Assembly (NCBI RefSeq): GCF_018729455.1
Contig: NZ_JAHHZF010000001.1
Location: 248,001-312,000 of the forward strand
Origin: Prosthecodimorpha staleyi
Lineage (GTDB): Bacteria; Pseudomonadota; Alphaproteobacteria; Rhizobiales; Ancalomicrobiaceae
Length of the DNA: 64,000 nucleotides
Direction of reading: 5' to 3'
The notes under the pieces were generated by a model. It was not told where the DNA came from, searched no databases, and saw only the letters and a program-made list of their open reading frames with translations. Shown here one piece after another: positions 51,861 to 60,163 of the stretch. The translations under genes were made by a program, and so were the position numbers. Position 1 is the first letter of the stretch. Every line of letters starts with the position of its first letter.

Positions 51861-53282
51861 ATGCCGGCCCCTGTCGCCGAATCCATTCTCGATGCCTTCG
51901 CGGCGATCGTCGGACCGAACCACGCCCTGCGCGACGCTGGCGCCACGGCCGTCTATGCGACCGACCCGCGCGGCCTCTATTCCGGCCTGACCCCCTTGGT
52001 GCTGAGGCCCGGCAGCACCGCCGAGGTTTCGCGCATCCTGAAGCTCGCCACCGAGACCGGCACGCCGATCGTGCCGCAGGGCGGCAATACGGGGCTCGTC
52101 GGCGGGCAATTGCCGGACGGCTCAGGTAGCGAGATCGTGCTGTCGCTCGGCCGGCTCGACCGCATCCGCGAGATCGACCTGAAATCCGGCACAGTGACCG
52201 CTGAGGCCGGCGTCGTCCTGCAGCGCCTGCGCGAGGCGGCGGAGCGAGAGGGTCGCATCTTCCCGCTCGCGCTCGGCTCGCAGGGCTCCTGCCAGATCGG
52301 CGGCAATCTCGCCGCCAATGCCGGCGGCGCCAACGTGCTCGCCTACGGCAATGTGCGCGACCTGTGCCTCGGCCTCGAAGTCGTCCTGCCGACCGGCGAG
52401 GTGCTCGACGACCTGCGCAAGCTGCGCAAGGACAATACCGGCTACGACCTGAAGAACCTGTTCGTCGGCGCGGAAGGCACGCTCGGCGTGATCACCGCCG
52501 CGGTGCTGCGCCTGTTCCCGGCGCCGAAGGGCCGCGAGACGGCGTGGTTCGGGCTCGCCACGCCGGACGACGCCTTGGCGCTGTTCGAGATCGCCACGGC
52601 GGCCGCCGGCGGCGCGCTGACCGCCTTCGAACTGATCCAGCACCGCGCCGTCGATTTCGCCCTGCGTCACATCCCCGGCAACCGCCTGCCGCTCGAAGGT
52701 CCGCAGCCCTGGTACGTGCTGATGGAGATCTCGTCCGGACGGTCCGCCGAGGACGCGCGCGGGCTCGCCGAGGAGATCGCCGCGGCCGGCTTCGACCGCG
52801 GGCTGGTCGCCGACGGCACGCTCGCCGGCAGCCTCGCCCAGACCGAGGCCTTCTGGCGCCTGCGCGAGAGTCTGGTGGCGGCGCAGAAGCCCGAGGGCGC
52901 CTCGATCAAGCACGACATCGCCGTGCCGGTCGCCGACCTGCCGCGCTTCCTGCGCGAGGCCGACCGGGCGGTCGAGGCGGTCTGCCCGGGCGCGCGGGTG
53001 TTATGCTTCGGCCATATGGGCGACGGCAACCTGCACTACAACGCCGCGCAGCCGCCCGGTTGGGACGAGGCCGCCTTCCTGGCCCTCTACCCGGCCATGA
53101 ACCGGGCCGTCCACGACGTGGTCCGGGCGCTCGCCGGCTCGATCTCGGCCGAGCACGGCATCGGCCGCATGAAGCGCGCCGAGCTTCTGGAGACCGAGCC
53201 GCCGGTCGCCATCGCGATGATGCGCCGACTCAAGGCGACCTTCGATCCGGCCGGCATCATGAATCCCGGCAAGCTCATCTGA
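51861..53282 (+). CDS. FAD-linked D-2-hydroxyacid dehydrogenase (glycolate oxidase GlcD/D-2-hydroxyglutarate dehydrogenase type)
   Basis: 473 residues. The PCMH-type FAD domain shows PQGGNTGLVGGQLPDGSG near 72-90 and GNLAANAGGANVLAYGNVRD. The catalytic/metal-binding part has FGHMGDGNLHYN and SAEHGIGRMKR near the C-terminus, with the DPAGIMNPGKLI ending. It oxidises D-2-hydroxy acids to 2-keto acids, passing electrons to ETF or quinone. It starts 202 bases after the rhodanese gene, so it may be at the end of that operon or have its own promoter. Confidence 0.94.
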   Translation: MPAPVAESILDAFAAIVGPNHALRDAGATAVYATDPRGLYSGLTPLVLRPGSTAEVSRILKLATETGTPIVPQGGNTGLVGGQLPDGSGSEIVLSLGRLDRIREIDLKSGTVTAEAGVVLQRLREAAEREGRIFPLALGSQGSCQIGGNLAANAGGANVLAYGNVRDLCLGLEVVLPTGEVLDDLRKLRKDNTGYDLKNLFVGAEGTLGVITAAVLRLFPAPKGRETAWFGLATPDDALALFEIATAAAGGALTAFELIQHRAVDFALRHIPGNRLPLEGPQPWYVLMEISSGRSAEDARGLAEEIAAAGFDRGLVADGTLAGSLAQTEAFWRLRESLVAAQKPEGASIKHDIAVPVADLPRFLREADRAVEAVCPGARVLCFGHMGDGNLHYNAAQPPGWDEAAFLALYPAMNRAVHDVVRALAGSISAEHGIGRMKRAELLETEPPVAIAMMRRLKATFDPAGIMNPGKLI

Positions 53283-53672
53283 CGCCCGACGGACGGTTCG
53301 CGGGACAGGCCCGCTGCCGTCGCAATCGGCTCCATCCGGGCGCCCTTCAGCGATGCCGGCTTCGGCCGAAACCGGTGCAAAGCCGGGCCTTTGCGGCCGG
53401 TTTTCCGGGTCACCCGCAAGCCTTGTCGGCAGCGCTGCCGAAACCCTTCGTCGGCACCGTCAAAAGGACTTGACGCGCCGCACGTTATGGACCATGTAGC
53501 CCTCACCGTCGTGCTGCGCCTTGCGCGTCCGACGGCCCCACAGGAACTGACGAAACCTATGCCTTCCGACCCCGACAGTCTTAAGGACGCGTCGCGCAGG
53601 TACGGTGCCAGGCGCCGGATCGTTTGATCGGGCTCCCGGACCGGCCGCCCGGCCGTCCGAAGGAGTTCCGAC
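53283..53672. other. Intergenic stretch between the FAD-linked dehydrogenase and the corA pair
   Basis: About 390 bases. No supported gene, RNA or convincing terminator. GAAGGAG just before 53673 is the ribosome binding site of the small membrane ORF. Confidence 0.45.
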
Positions 53673-53888
53673 ATGACCAACACCGAGCTCGCCGGCCTCC
53701 ATGGCCGTGACGTATCCCGCGCCGACATGAAAGATGTCGGACGCGTTCTCTGCCTCTGCATTGCCGTCGTCTTCGGGCCGATCATCGCCCTCGACGTCGC
53801 CGCCTTCGCGGCCGGCTGGCGCGCTGCGCCGTCGACCCATCACGCGGCCACCGTCATGACGGATGCAGGGCAGAGAGACGGCGAATGA
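53673..53888 (+). CDS. Small membrane protein encoded ahead of corA, hypothetical
   Basis: 71 residues, with ribosome binding site GAAGGAG seven bases before the ATG. One hydrophobic segment (about 24-48, RVLCLCIAVVFGPIIALDVA) is followed by a polar tail. Its stop overlaps the corA start (ATGA), so translation is coupled. Family not recognised; it could be a CorA accessory peptide (inference from position only). Confidence 0.65.
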   Translation: MTNTELAGLHGRDVSRADMKDVGRVLCLCIAVVFGPIIALDVAAFAAGWRAAPSTHHAATVMTDAGQRDGE

Positions 53889-54871
53889 TCCAAACCTACC
53901 GGCTGGCCTCCGGCCGGCTCCAGCGCATCGACGACGTCGGTCCCGCCGGGACCGGCGACATCGTCTGGCTCGACCTGTGCAATCCGACCCGCGAGGAAGA
54001 GCACGCCGTCGAGGCCATTCTGGGCCTCGTCCTGCCGACCCGACAGGAAATGGCCGAGATCGAGGAATCGGCCCGCCTCTACGCCGAGCGCGGCGCGCTG
54101 GTGATGACCGCAGTGGTCATCGACGGGGTCGCCGAGGGCCATCCTGGGCGCTCGGAAGTGACCTTCCTCCTGTCGCAGAACCACTTCGTCACGCTGCGCT
54201 ATTCCAACCCGATGCCGTTCCGCACCATCGAGGCGCGCATCGGCAAGCAGGCCGACGAGGCTTTGACCGCGCCGGCGCTGTTCGTGACCCTGCTGGAAAG
54301 CTTCATCGAGCGGATCGCCGACGTGCTGGAATCGGTCGCGACCGATCTCAACGCCATCTCGGACACGATCTTCTACGACGACGACGAGGTGCGCGAGAGC
54401 GGCAAGGCCAGACCGGCGCCGGACATGCAGCGCCTGATCCGCCTGCTCGGCCGCAAGAACCGGATGCTGTCGATCCTGCGCGAGAGCCTGTTGTCCTTCG
54501 GGCGGCTGGTCCCCTTCGTGCGCGAGGGCGGCGCCGAGTGGATGAAGAACGGCGTCTCGGTGCGGCTGAAGGCGGTCGACCGGGACATCAAGTCGCTCGC
54601 CACCTATGAGGGCCAGCTCGAGCAGCAGGTCGCCTACCTGCACGAATCGACGCTCGGCCTGATCAATGTCGAGCAGAACACGATCATCAAGGTGTTCTCG
54701 GTCGCCGCCGTCCTGTTCCTGCCGCCGACCCTGGTCGGCACCGTCTACGGCATGAATTTCGAGGTCATGCCCGAGCTGAAATGGGCCTTCGGCTACCCCT
54801 TCGCGCTGGTCACCATGGTCCTGTCGGCCTTCGTGCCCTACTGGTGGTTCAAGCGCCGCGGCTGGCTTTAA
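53885..54871 (+). CDS. corA: CorA family magnesium/cobalt transporter
   Basis: 328 residues. A cytoplasmic N-terminal funnel domain is followed by a long helix and two C-terminal TM segments. The selectivity signature YGMNFEVMPELKW sits between them, and the protein ends in a basic tail (WWFKRRGWL). CorA forms pentameric Mg2+ (Co2+, Ni2+) channels in the inner membrane. Translation is coupled to the 71-residue ORF upstream. Confidence 0.95.
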   Translation: MIQTYRLASGRLQRIDDVGPAGTGDIVWLDLCNPTREEEHAVEAILGLVLPTRQEMAEIEESARLYAERGALVMTAVVIDGVAEGHPGRSEVTFLLSQNHFVTLRYSNPMPFRTIEARIGKQADEALTAPALFVTLLESFIERIADVLESVATDLNAISDTIFYDDDEVRESGKARPAPDMQRLIRLLGRKNRMLSILRESLLSFGRLVPFVREGGAEWMKNGVSVRLKAVDRDIKSLATYEGQLEQQVAYLHESTLGLINVEQNTIIKVFSVAAVLFLPPTLVGTVYGMNFEVMPELKWAFGYPFALVTMVLSAFVPYWWFKRRGWL

Positions 54872-54922
54872 CAGGTTGCGGAAAAACGCGTCGAAACGCG
54901 ATCATACGCGGGCCGTTTCAAC

Positions 54923-55013
54923 TCTGTCATCCCCGGGCTTGTCCCGGGGATCCAAACTTTCCAAGGGCTTGGCCATCGCACTGGATCCCCGGGACAAGCC
55001 CGGGGATGACAGA
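54923..55013. repeat. Palindromic intergenic element, 32-bp perfect inverted repeat
   Basis: Arms 54923-54954 and 54982-55013 are exact reverse complements (TCTGTCATCCCCGGG... / ...CCCGGGGATGACAGA), separated by 27 bases. This GTCATCCCCGGGCTTGTCCC type of palindrome is widespread between genes of many alphaproteobacteria as a REP/RIME-like element. It lies after corA and could form a strong hairpin in RNA of either strand. Confidence 0.9.
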
Positions 55014-55045
55014 ATGGCGGGTTCGGAGTGATTTTCAGCAGCCTG

Positions 55046-55124
55046 CTGGAGCATTTCCCGATTCAATGGCTTGAGCCGGTCCTTTTCGGTCAGATCGTTT
55101 CGATCTCACCGGGAAATGCTCCAG
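55046..55124. repeat. Second palindromic element, 15-bp inverted repeat
   Basis: CTGGAGCATTTCCCG at 55046-55060 is mirrored exactly by CGGGAAATGCTCCAG at 55110-55124, with 49 bases between. GGAGCATTTCCCG-type palindromes also recur in alphaproteobacterial intergenic DNA. Together with the element at 54923 it fills most of the corA-to-response-regulator gap. Confidence 0.85.
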
Positions 55125-55202
55125 GCCAGCCGACACCCGCTCCCCGCAGCGCCGCCGTTCCCGGCCGGGTCGCCAGGGTGCCCGGCCGCTCCTTTCCCCT
55201 CA

Positions 55203-55940
55203 TCAGGCCGAATTGTCCTTGTCGCCCTCCGGCACGAACATGTAGCCGGCGCCGCGGATGGTGCGGATGACCTTCGGGTTGGACGGATCCGGCTCGATCT
55301 TCTTGCGGATGCGGGTGACGCGCACGTCGATGGCGCGGTCGAAGGCGTCCGGATCGCGCGCATTGGCGAGATCCAGCAGGCGTTCGCGCGACAGGACCCG
55401 GTTCGGATTGTCGGCGAAGGCCTTGAGCAGGTTGAACTCGGAGGCGGTGATCAGCACCTCGCCCTCCTCGCCGCCGCGCAGGTGCCGGGTCTCCATGTTG
55501 AGCCAGCGCGTGCCGAAGCGCACCTCCTGCGCCTTGGCGGGCGGGGCCTCCGCGGCCGCCGCCTGGGTGGCGGCCCGGCGCAGCACGCTGCGGATGCGGG
55601 CGACCAGTTCGCGCAGTTCCGCCGGCTTGGCGATGTAGTCGTCGGCGCCGAGTTCGAGGCCTACGATCCGGTCGATCGGACTGGCGGTGGCGGTCAGCAT
55701 GATGATCGGGACGCTGACCGCCTTCTCCTTCAGCGAACGGATGATCGAGAGACCGTCCTCCTCCGGCATGTTCAGGTCGAGCACGATCAGGTCCGGCCGG
55801 CGCTTGGCGAGACTCTCGCGCAGTGCCGTGCCGCCCGACAGGGCCGACACCTCGAAACCGTGCAGCTTCAAGTAGTCTGCAACGGTCTCCCGGGTCGCCT
55901 TGTCGTCGTCGACGACCGCGATGAGGGTTGCCTGGGTCAT
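55203..55940 (-). CDS. OmpR/PhoB family response regulator
   Basis: 245 residues: receiver domain (about 1-125) with VVDDDKATRE, phospho-acceptor Asp in IVLDLNMPEEDG and Lys in DYIAKPAEL, then an OmpR-type winged helix (about 140-238) with ASEFNLLKAFADNPNRVLSR and IRTIRGAGYMF. It is the last gene of the operon with the two histidine kinases; its start overlaps the stop of the REC-DUF3369 kinase. Confidence 0.95.
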   Translation of the reverse strand: MTQATLIAVVDDDKATRETVADYLKLHGFEVSALSGGTALRESLAKRRPDLIVLDLNMPEEDGLSIIRSLKEKAVSVPIIMLTATASPIDRIVGLELGADDYIAKPAELRELVARIRSVLRRAATQAAAAEAPPAKAQEVRFGTRWLNMETRHLRGGEEGEVLITASEFNLLKAFADNPNRVLSRERLLDLANARDPDAFDRAIDVRVTRIRKKIEPDPSNPKVIRTIRGAGYMFVPEGDKDNSA

Positions 55941-57694
55941 TCCGAATCACTCCCGTCTTCGGCGCGGACAGGCAGCTTTATCGTGAAGGTGGTGCCCTGT
56001 CCCGGTCCTGCGCTGGCGGCTTCGAGCCGCCCGCCATGCAGGGCCACGATATGCTTGGCGATGGAGAGGCCGAGCCCGGTCGAGCTCTCGCCCGCGCTCG
56101 GCTTGGCCGACAGCCGCTGAAAGCGCCCGAACAGGCGTCCGATATCCTCCGGCGACAGGCCCGGCCCGCGGTCGGCCACCGACAGCGCCGCCATCCGGTC
56201 CGCGCGACCGATCCGGGCGACGATCGGGCCGCCGATCGGGCTGTACTTGATCGCGTTGGAGATGATGTTCTCGATCGCCTCGCGCAGACGATCGGGATCG
56301 GCCTCGACCACCATCGGCTCGACGATCTCGATCGCCAGGCTCTGCTGCTTGCGCGCCGCGCCGGGGCGATGATCCTCGATCACGTCGGCGACCAGTCCGC
56401 CGAGGTCGACCGCCTCGGGTCGCAGCCGCACGTCGAGATGGTCGTTCATCGCATCCTTCAGCAACTGCTCGATCATGCGCGTCATCGCCTGGGCCGGCTC
56501 GACGATGCGTCCGATCTGGGCGCGGATCATCTCGACCGGTACCGGATCGCGGTCGATCAGCTCGCCGATGATCTCGGAGCGCCCCAGAATGACGCTGATC
56601 GGGTTCTTCAGGTCGTGCGCGACCATGCCCAGGATGTCGGACTTGAAGGCGTTGGAGCGCTTCAGGATCTCGCGCTGCAGCGCGAGCCGCTCGTTGGCGG
56701 CGGTCAGTTCGCGGGTGCGCTCCTCGACGCGCTGTTCGAGCCGCGCATTGGCCTCGGCCAGCTGCTCGTAGAGGATGACGTTGTCGAAGGCGATCGAGAG
56801 TTTGCCGCAGAACACCTCGACCAGCGCGCGGTCGGTATCGGACAGCGTCTTCTGCGCCTCCAGGAGCACGACCACCTCGCGCCCGCTCGCCGTTCGCAGG
56901 TAGAGCACCGATTGCTGGTCCAGAAACTGGTGCCGGCGCAGCGCGAAGGCCTCGTGGACGAGGCGGGACACGTCGCCGTTGAGCGGCGGCGTCACGGCCC
57001 CCGTGAGCCCGGCATAGACCCCGGAACCGGCCAGCACCGTGAAGGTTTCCGCCGCGCCGCCGGCTTCGCGCAGGACGAGGATGCCGGCGCATTCGACCTT
57101 CAGGAGCGAGCCGATCTGGGTCAGCACGCCCTCGGCCAGCCGCTGCATCGACTTCAGGTCGAACAGCTTGGCGGCCGCGTCGATGATGATTTCCAGGCCG
57201 CGCCGGGTCTCCTCCATGCGCTGCAGCTGCTGATAGGAGCGCAGCGCCGCGGTCAGGGCGGTGAACAGCTTGTCGGCGGTGAGTTCCGTCTTCGCCTTGT
57301 AGTCGTTGATGTCGTAGTCGACGATGACGCGCCGCTCGGGGGCTTGGCCGGGCTGGCCGGTGCGCAGGATGATGCGCACCATGTCGTTGCGGGCGACGTT
57401 GCGGATATATTCGACGAGGTCGAGCCCCGCGCTGTCGGTCTCCATGACCACGTCGAGCAGGATGACGGCGAGATCCGGATGCCGGTCGATCAGCCGCCGC
57501 CCCTCCTCGGCCGAATTGGCGGTGAGGATCTCGATCCCCTGCCCGTTCAGCGAATAGTCGTAGAGCGCGAAGCGGGTGCCGTCATGGACGGCCGGCTCGT
57601 CGTCGATGACCGCAATTTTCCAGATCTTGGTCGGCGCCGTAGCCGGCGCCTCTTCGGCATCGTCGAGGAAGACGAGCAGATCGTCACCGGACAT
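55937..57694 (-). CDS. Cytoplasmic histidine kinase with N-terminal receiver and DUF3369 domains
   Basis: 585 residues: receiver-like domain (about 25-150; AVIDDEPAVHDGTR, VILLDVVMETDSAG), a GAF-like DUF3369 sensor (about 170-320), a coiled coil (LEQRVEERTRELTAANERL), the HisKA H-box MVAHDLKNPISVI with phospho-His, and an HATPase with NIISNAIKYSP, DRGPGLSPE and STGLGLSIAK. No TM segments. It overlaps the upstream membrane kinase gene by 11 bases and may relay between it and the OmpR regulator. Confidence 0.93.
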   Translation of the reverse strand: MSGDDLLVFLDDAEEAPATAPTKIWKIAVIDDEPAVHDGTRFALYDYSLNGQGIEILTANSAEEGRRLIDRHPDLAVILLDVVMETDSAGLDLVEYIRNVARNDMVRIILRTGQPGQAPERRVIVDYDINDYKAKTELTADKLFTALTAALRSYQQLQRMEETRRGLEIIIDAAAKLFDLKSMQRLAEGVLTQIGSLLKVECAGILVLREAGGAAETFTVLAGSGVYAGLTGAVTPPLNGDVSRLVHEAFALRRHQFLDQQSVLYLRTASGREVVVLLEAQKTLSDTDRALVEVFCGKLSIAFDNVILYEQLAEANARLEQRVEERTRELTAANERLALQREILKRSNAFKSDILGMVAHDLKNPISVILGRSEIIGELIDRDPVPVEMIRAQIGRIVEPAQAMTRMIEQLLKDAMNDHLDVRLRPEAVDLGGLVADVIEDHRPGAARKQQSLAIEIVEPMVVEADPDRLREAIENIISNAIKYSPIGGPIVARIGRADRMAALSVADRGPGLSPEDIGRLFGRFQRLSAKPSAGESSTGLGLSIAKHIVALHGGRLEAASAGPGQGTTFTIKLPVRAEDGSDSE

Positions 57695-60155
57695 GGGCGT
57701 CGAGCCTCGGTCGCGGGGCCGCCACTAGGCCGGTATCGATCATCTGCAACTCCTCTTCGTCGCCGACCGGCGTGACGATCGGCAGCGTGATGCGGAACGT
57801 CGTCCCCCGGCCGGGCGCCGAGTCGAGCGCAATGCGACCGCCGAGGCGGTGGTGTACAATATTGTAAACGATGTGCAGGCCCAAGCCCGTCCCGCCCTTG
57901 CCGCGCTTGGTCGTGAAGAAGGGTTCGAAGGCGCGCCGCTGCGCCTCCTCGTCCATACCGACGCCGTCGTCGGAGAAGATCAGCTCGACCTGGTCGCCAC
58001 GCCGGCGGCCGTCGATCCGGATCTGGCCTTCCTGGCCGTCCGCGAAGGCATGCATCAGCGCATTCATGAACAGGTTGGTCACGACCTGGCCGTAGGGACC
58101 CGGATAGCTGTCCATCACGATGCCCGGCTCGATCTCGCAGGTCATGCCGTGGCGGGTCTTCTTCAGCGTCGGTTTCAGGCTGGCCAGGATCTGTTCGGTC
58201 GAATCCTTCAGGTCGAAGCTGCGCCGGTCGGCATGGGTGCGGTCGACGGCGACCTGCTTGAAGGATTGCACCAGTTCGCCGGCGCGGCTGAGATTGGCGA
58301 CCAGTTGCCCCGCCGCCTCCTTGGCGCCGGCCAGGAATTCGGTCAGCCGCGAGCGGCGCAGTTGCCCACTCTCCAGTTCGGCCTCGAAGGCCTCGCAGCG
58401 GCGCTCCAGCGTCGAGGCGACCGTCAGGCTGATACCGACCGGATTGTTGACCTCATGGGCGACGCCGGCGACCAGCCCGCCGATGGCGGCAAGCTTCTCG
58501 GCCTCGACCAGACTTTCCTGGGCATCGCGCAATTCCGCCAGCGCCGCCTCGGCGGCTTCCTTGGCGGCCCGCAGATCATCCTCGGCCCGCCGGCGGTCGG
58601 TCACGTCGTAGTGCCAGAAGATATGCGCCGGCCGGCCGTCGAATTCGATCGGCCGCACCTCCATCAGACACCACCAGGTCTGCCCGCCGGCCCGGCGCAT
58701 GCGCACCTCCCAGCCGGAGACCAGCCCGTAGCGCTGGACCGCATCGGACAGGCGCACCGCGTCCGAGGCGGCGGCGAAGTTCTCGTGGAAATAGCGGCGG
58801 ATGCCGGAACGCTCCTCGCCGAGGCCGAACAGGGTCTCGAACTTGTGGTTGGCATAGAGGCGGTGGCCGCCGTCCGCAGAGACGATCGAGATGCCGATCG
58901 GGCTGGTCTCCAGGATGCCGCGCCAGCGCCGCTCCTGCGCCTCGCGTTCCAGTTCGGCGCGACGCCGGGCGATGACGTTGTCGCGAAACACCTCGACCGA
59001 GCGCGCCATGTCGCCGATCTCGTCGCGGGCCCCGACGCCACGCACGATGCGCTCGTAGTCGCCTTCCACGATCGCCCGCATAGAGCCGCCGAGTTCCTTG
59101 AGCGGCTGGCGGATGGTGCGGGCGATGGCCCAGCTCATCAGCACGCTGATGCCGAGAAACAGGATGCCGACCAGCAGGAAGCGTTGGTTGACCGACAGAA
59201 GCGCCGCATCGAACTGGCCCTGGGCGGCCGCCTCGCGGCCGCGGATGCGGGTCGACAGCCGATCGATCGCCGCCGCCATGGCGCCCTGGTTGCCGTCGAT
59301 CGCCGCGCCCAGGAAGCGGGTCTGCTGGTCGAAGCTGGCGGCGAGCTTCTCGAGCGCCAGCCGCAGGCTCGCCGCGCGCGGCACCAGCCGGGCAAGCGCC
59401 TGCCGCTGCAGCGTCGCCTCGGACAGATCGACCATCACCGGAATGGTGCGCTCGATGGTGGCGAGGTGTTCGCGGGCGGCCTTCAGCGAGTCCGGCGCAT
59501 GCGACAGATAGTACGCGTTCACCTCGACCAGGGTCTGCGAGAAACTCTCGCGCGACTTGCCGAGCGCCGGCCAGATCAGCGACTTGTTGTTGTCGGTGGC
59601 GCTGTCGATGATCGCGTAGAGGCCGGCCATGTCGGTAGCGGCCTTCAGGAATTCGTCCTCATAGGCCGTGCGGATGCGGCCGTTGACCTCGCGCAGCGCA
59701 TCGAAGCCGGCGAGGAACCGCTTGGTGATCTCGGCGACCGAGGCCAGTTCCTGCGCGATATCGGGCTCGGCGACGCGCGTCGTGGTCAGGCGCGACAACA
59801 GTTCGTCCTGGCGGCGGACGATCTCGGCCAGCACCTCCGGCGTCGGCCGGTTGAAGTAGCGGTGGATCAGCGATTGCAGCCGCCCGGACTCGGTATCGAC
59901 CTCGACCAGCAGGCGGTCATAGGCGCGGATGCGCGACAGATCCGTCCAGGACGAGGTGATGTCCGCCGAGCCGCGCCAGATCAGCAGCCCGAAGACCAGG
60001 ATGCCGCAGGCATTCAGGAGCACGATCAGAAAGATGCGCCAGCCGATCGGCATCGCGCGCATGGTCCGCGTCCATGCGGATTCGCTCGGCGGCGGGCGCC
60101 GCGTGCGGATCGGTACCGTGATGGCGTCGTCGCCGAACGCCCCGGGTGGAGCCAT
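57684..60155 (-). CDS. Membrane sensor histidine kinase (TorS-like sensor, HAMP, PAS)
   Basis: 823 residues from the ATG at 60155, 8 bases after the binding-protein stop. Order: TM1 (about 33-56), a large periplasmic helical sensor domain (about 57-350), TM2 (about 352-373), HAMP, PAS (about 430-560, ETSPIGISIVSADGG, RLYANHKFE), coiled coil, H-box LVAGVAHEVNNPVGI with phospho-His, and an HATPase with NLFMNALMHAF, SDDGVGMDEE and GTGLGLHIVYNIV. The long helical periplasmic domain and upstream TRAP-type binding protein resemble TorS-TorT-like detection through a binding protein (inference). Confidence 0.92.
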   Translation of the reverse strand: MAPPGAFGDDAITVPIRTRRPPPSESAWTRTMRAMPIGWRIFLIVLLNACGILVFGLLIWRGSADITSSWTDLSRIRAYDRLLVEVDTESGRLQSLIHRYFNRPTPEVLAEIVRRQDELLSRLTTTRVAEPDIAQELASVAEITKRFLAGFDALREVNGRIRTAYEDEFLKAATDMAGLYAIIDSATDNNKSLIWPALGKSRESFSQTLVEVNAYYLSHAPDSLKAAREHLATIERTIPVMVDLSEATLQRQALARLVPRAASLRLALEKLAASFDQQTRFLGAAIDGNQGAMAAAIDRLSTRIRGREAAAQGQFDAALLSVNQRFLLVGILFLGISVLMSWAIARTIRQPLKELGGSMRAIVEGDYERIVRGVGARDEIGDMARSVEVFRDNVIARRRAELEREAQERRWRGILETSPIGISIVSADGGHRLYANHKFETLFGLGEERSGIRRYFHENFAAASDAVRLSDAVQRYGLVSGWEVRMRRAGGQTWWCLMEVRPIEFDGRPAHIFWHYDVTDRRRAEDDLRAAKEAAEAALAELRDAQESLVEAEKLAAIGGLVAGVAHEVNNPVGISLTVASTLERRCEAFEAELESGQLRRSRLTEFLAGAKEAAGQLVANLSRAGELVQSFKQVAVDRTHADRRSFDLKDSTEQILASLKPTLKKTRHGMTCEIEPGIVMDSYPGPYGQVVTNLFMNALMHAFADGQEGQIRIDGRRRGDQVELIFSDDGVGMDEEAQRRAFEPFFTTKRGKGGTGLGLHIVYNIVHHRLGGRIALDSAPGRGTTFRITLPIVTPVGDEEELQMIDTGLVAAPRPRLDAHVR

Positions 60156-60163
60156 GGCCGCGC

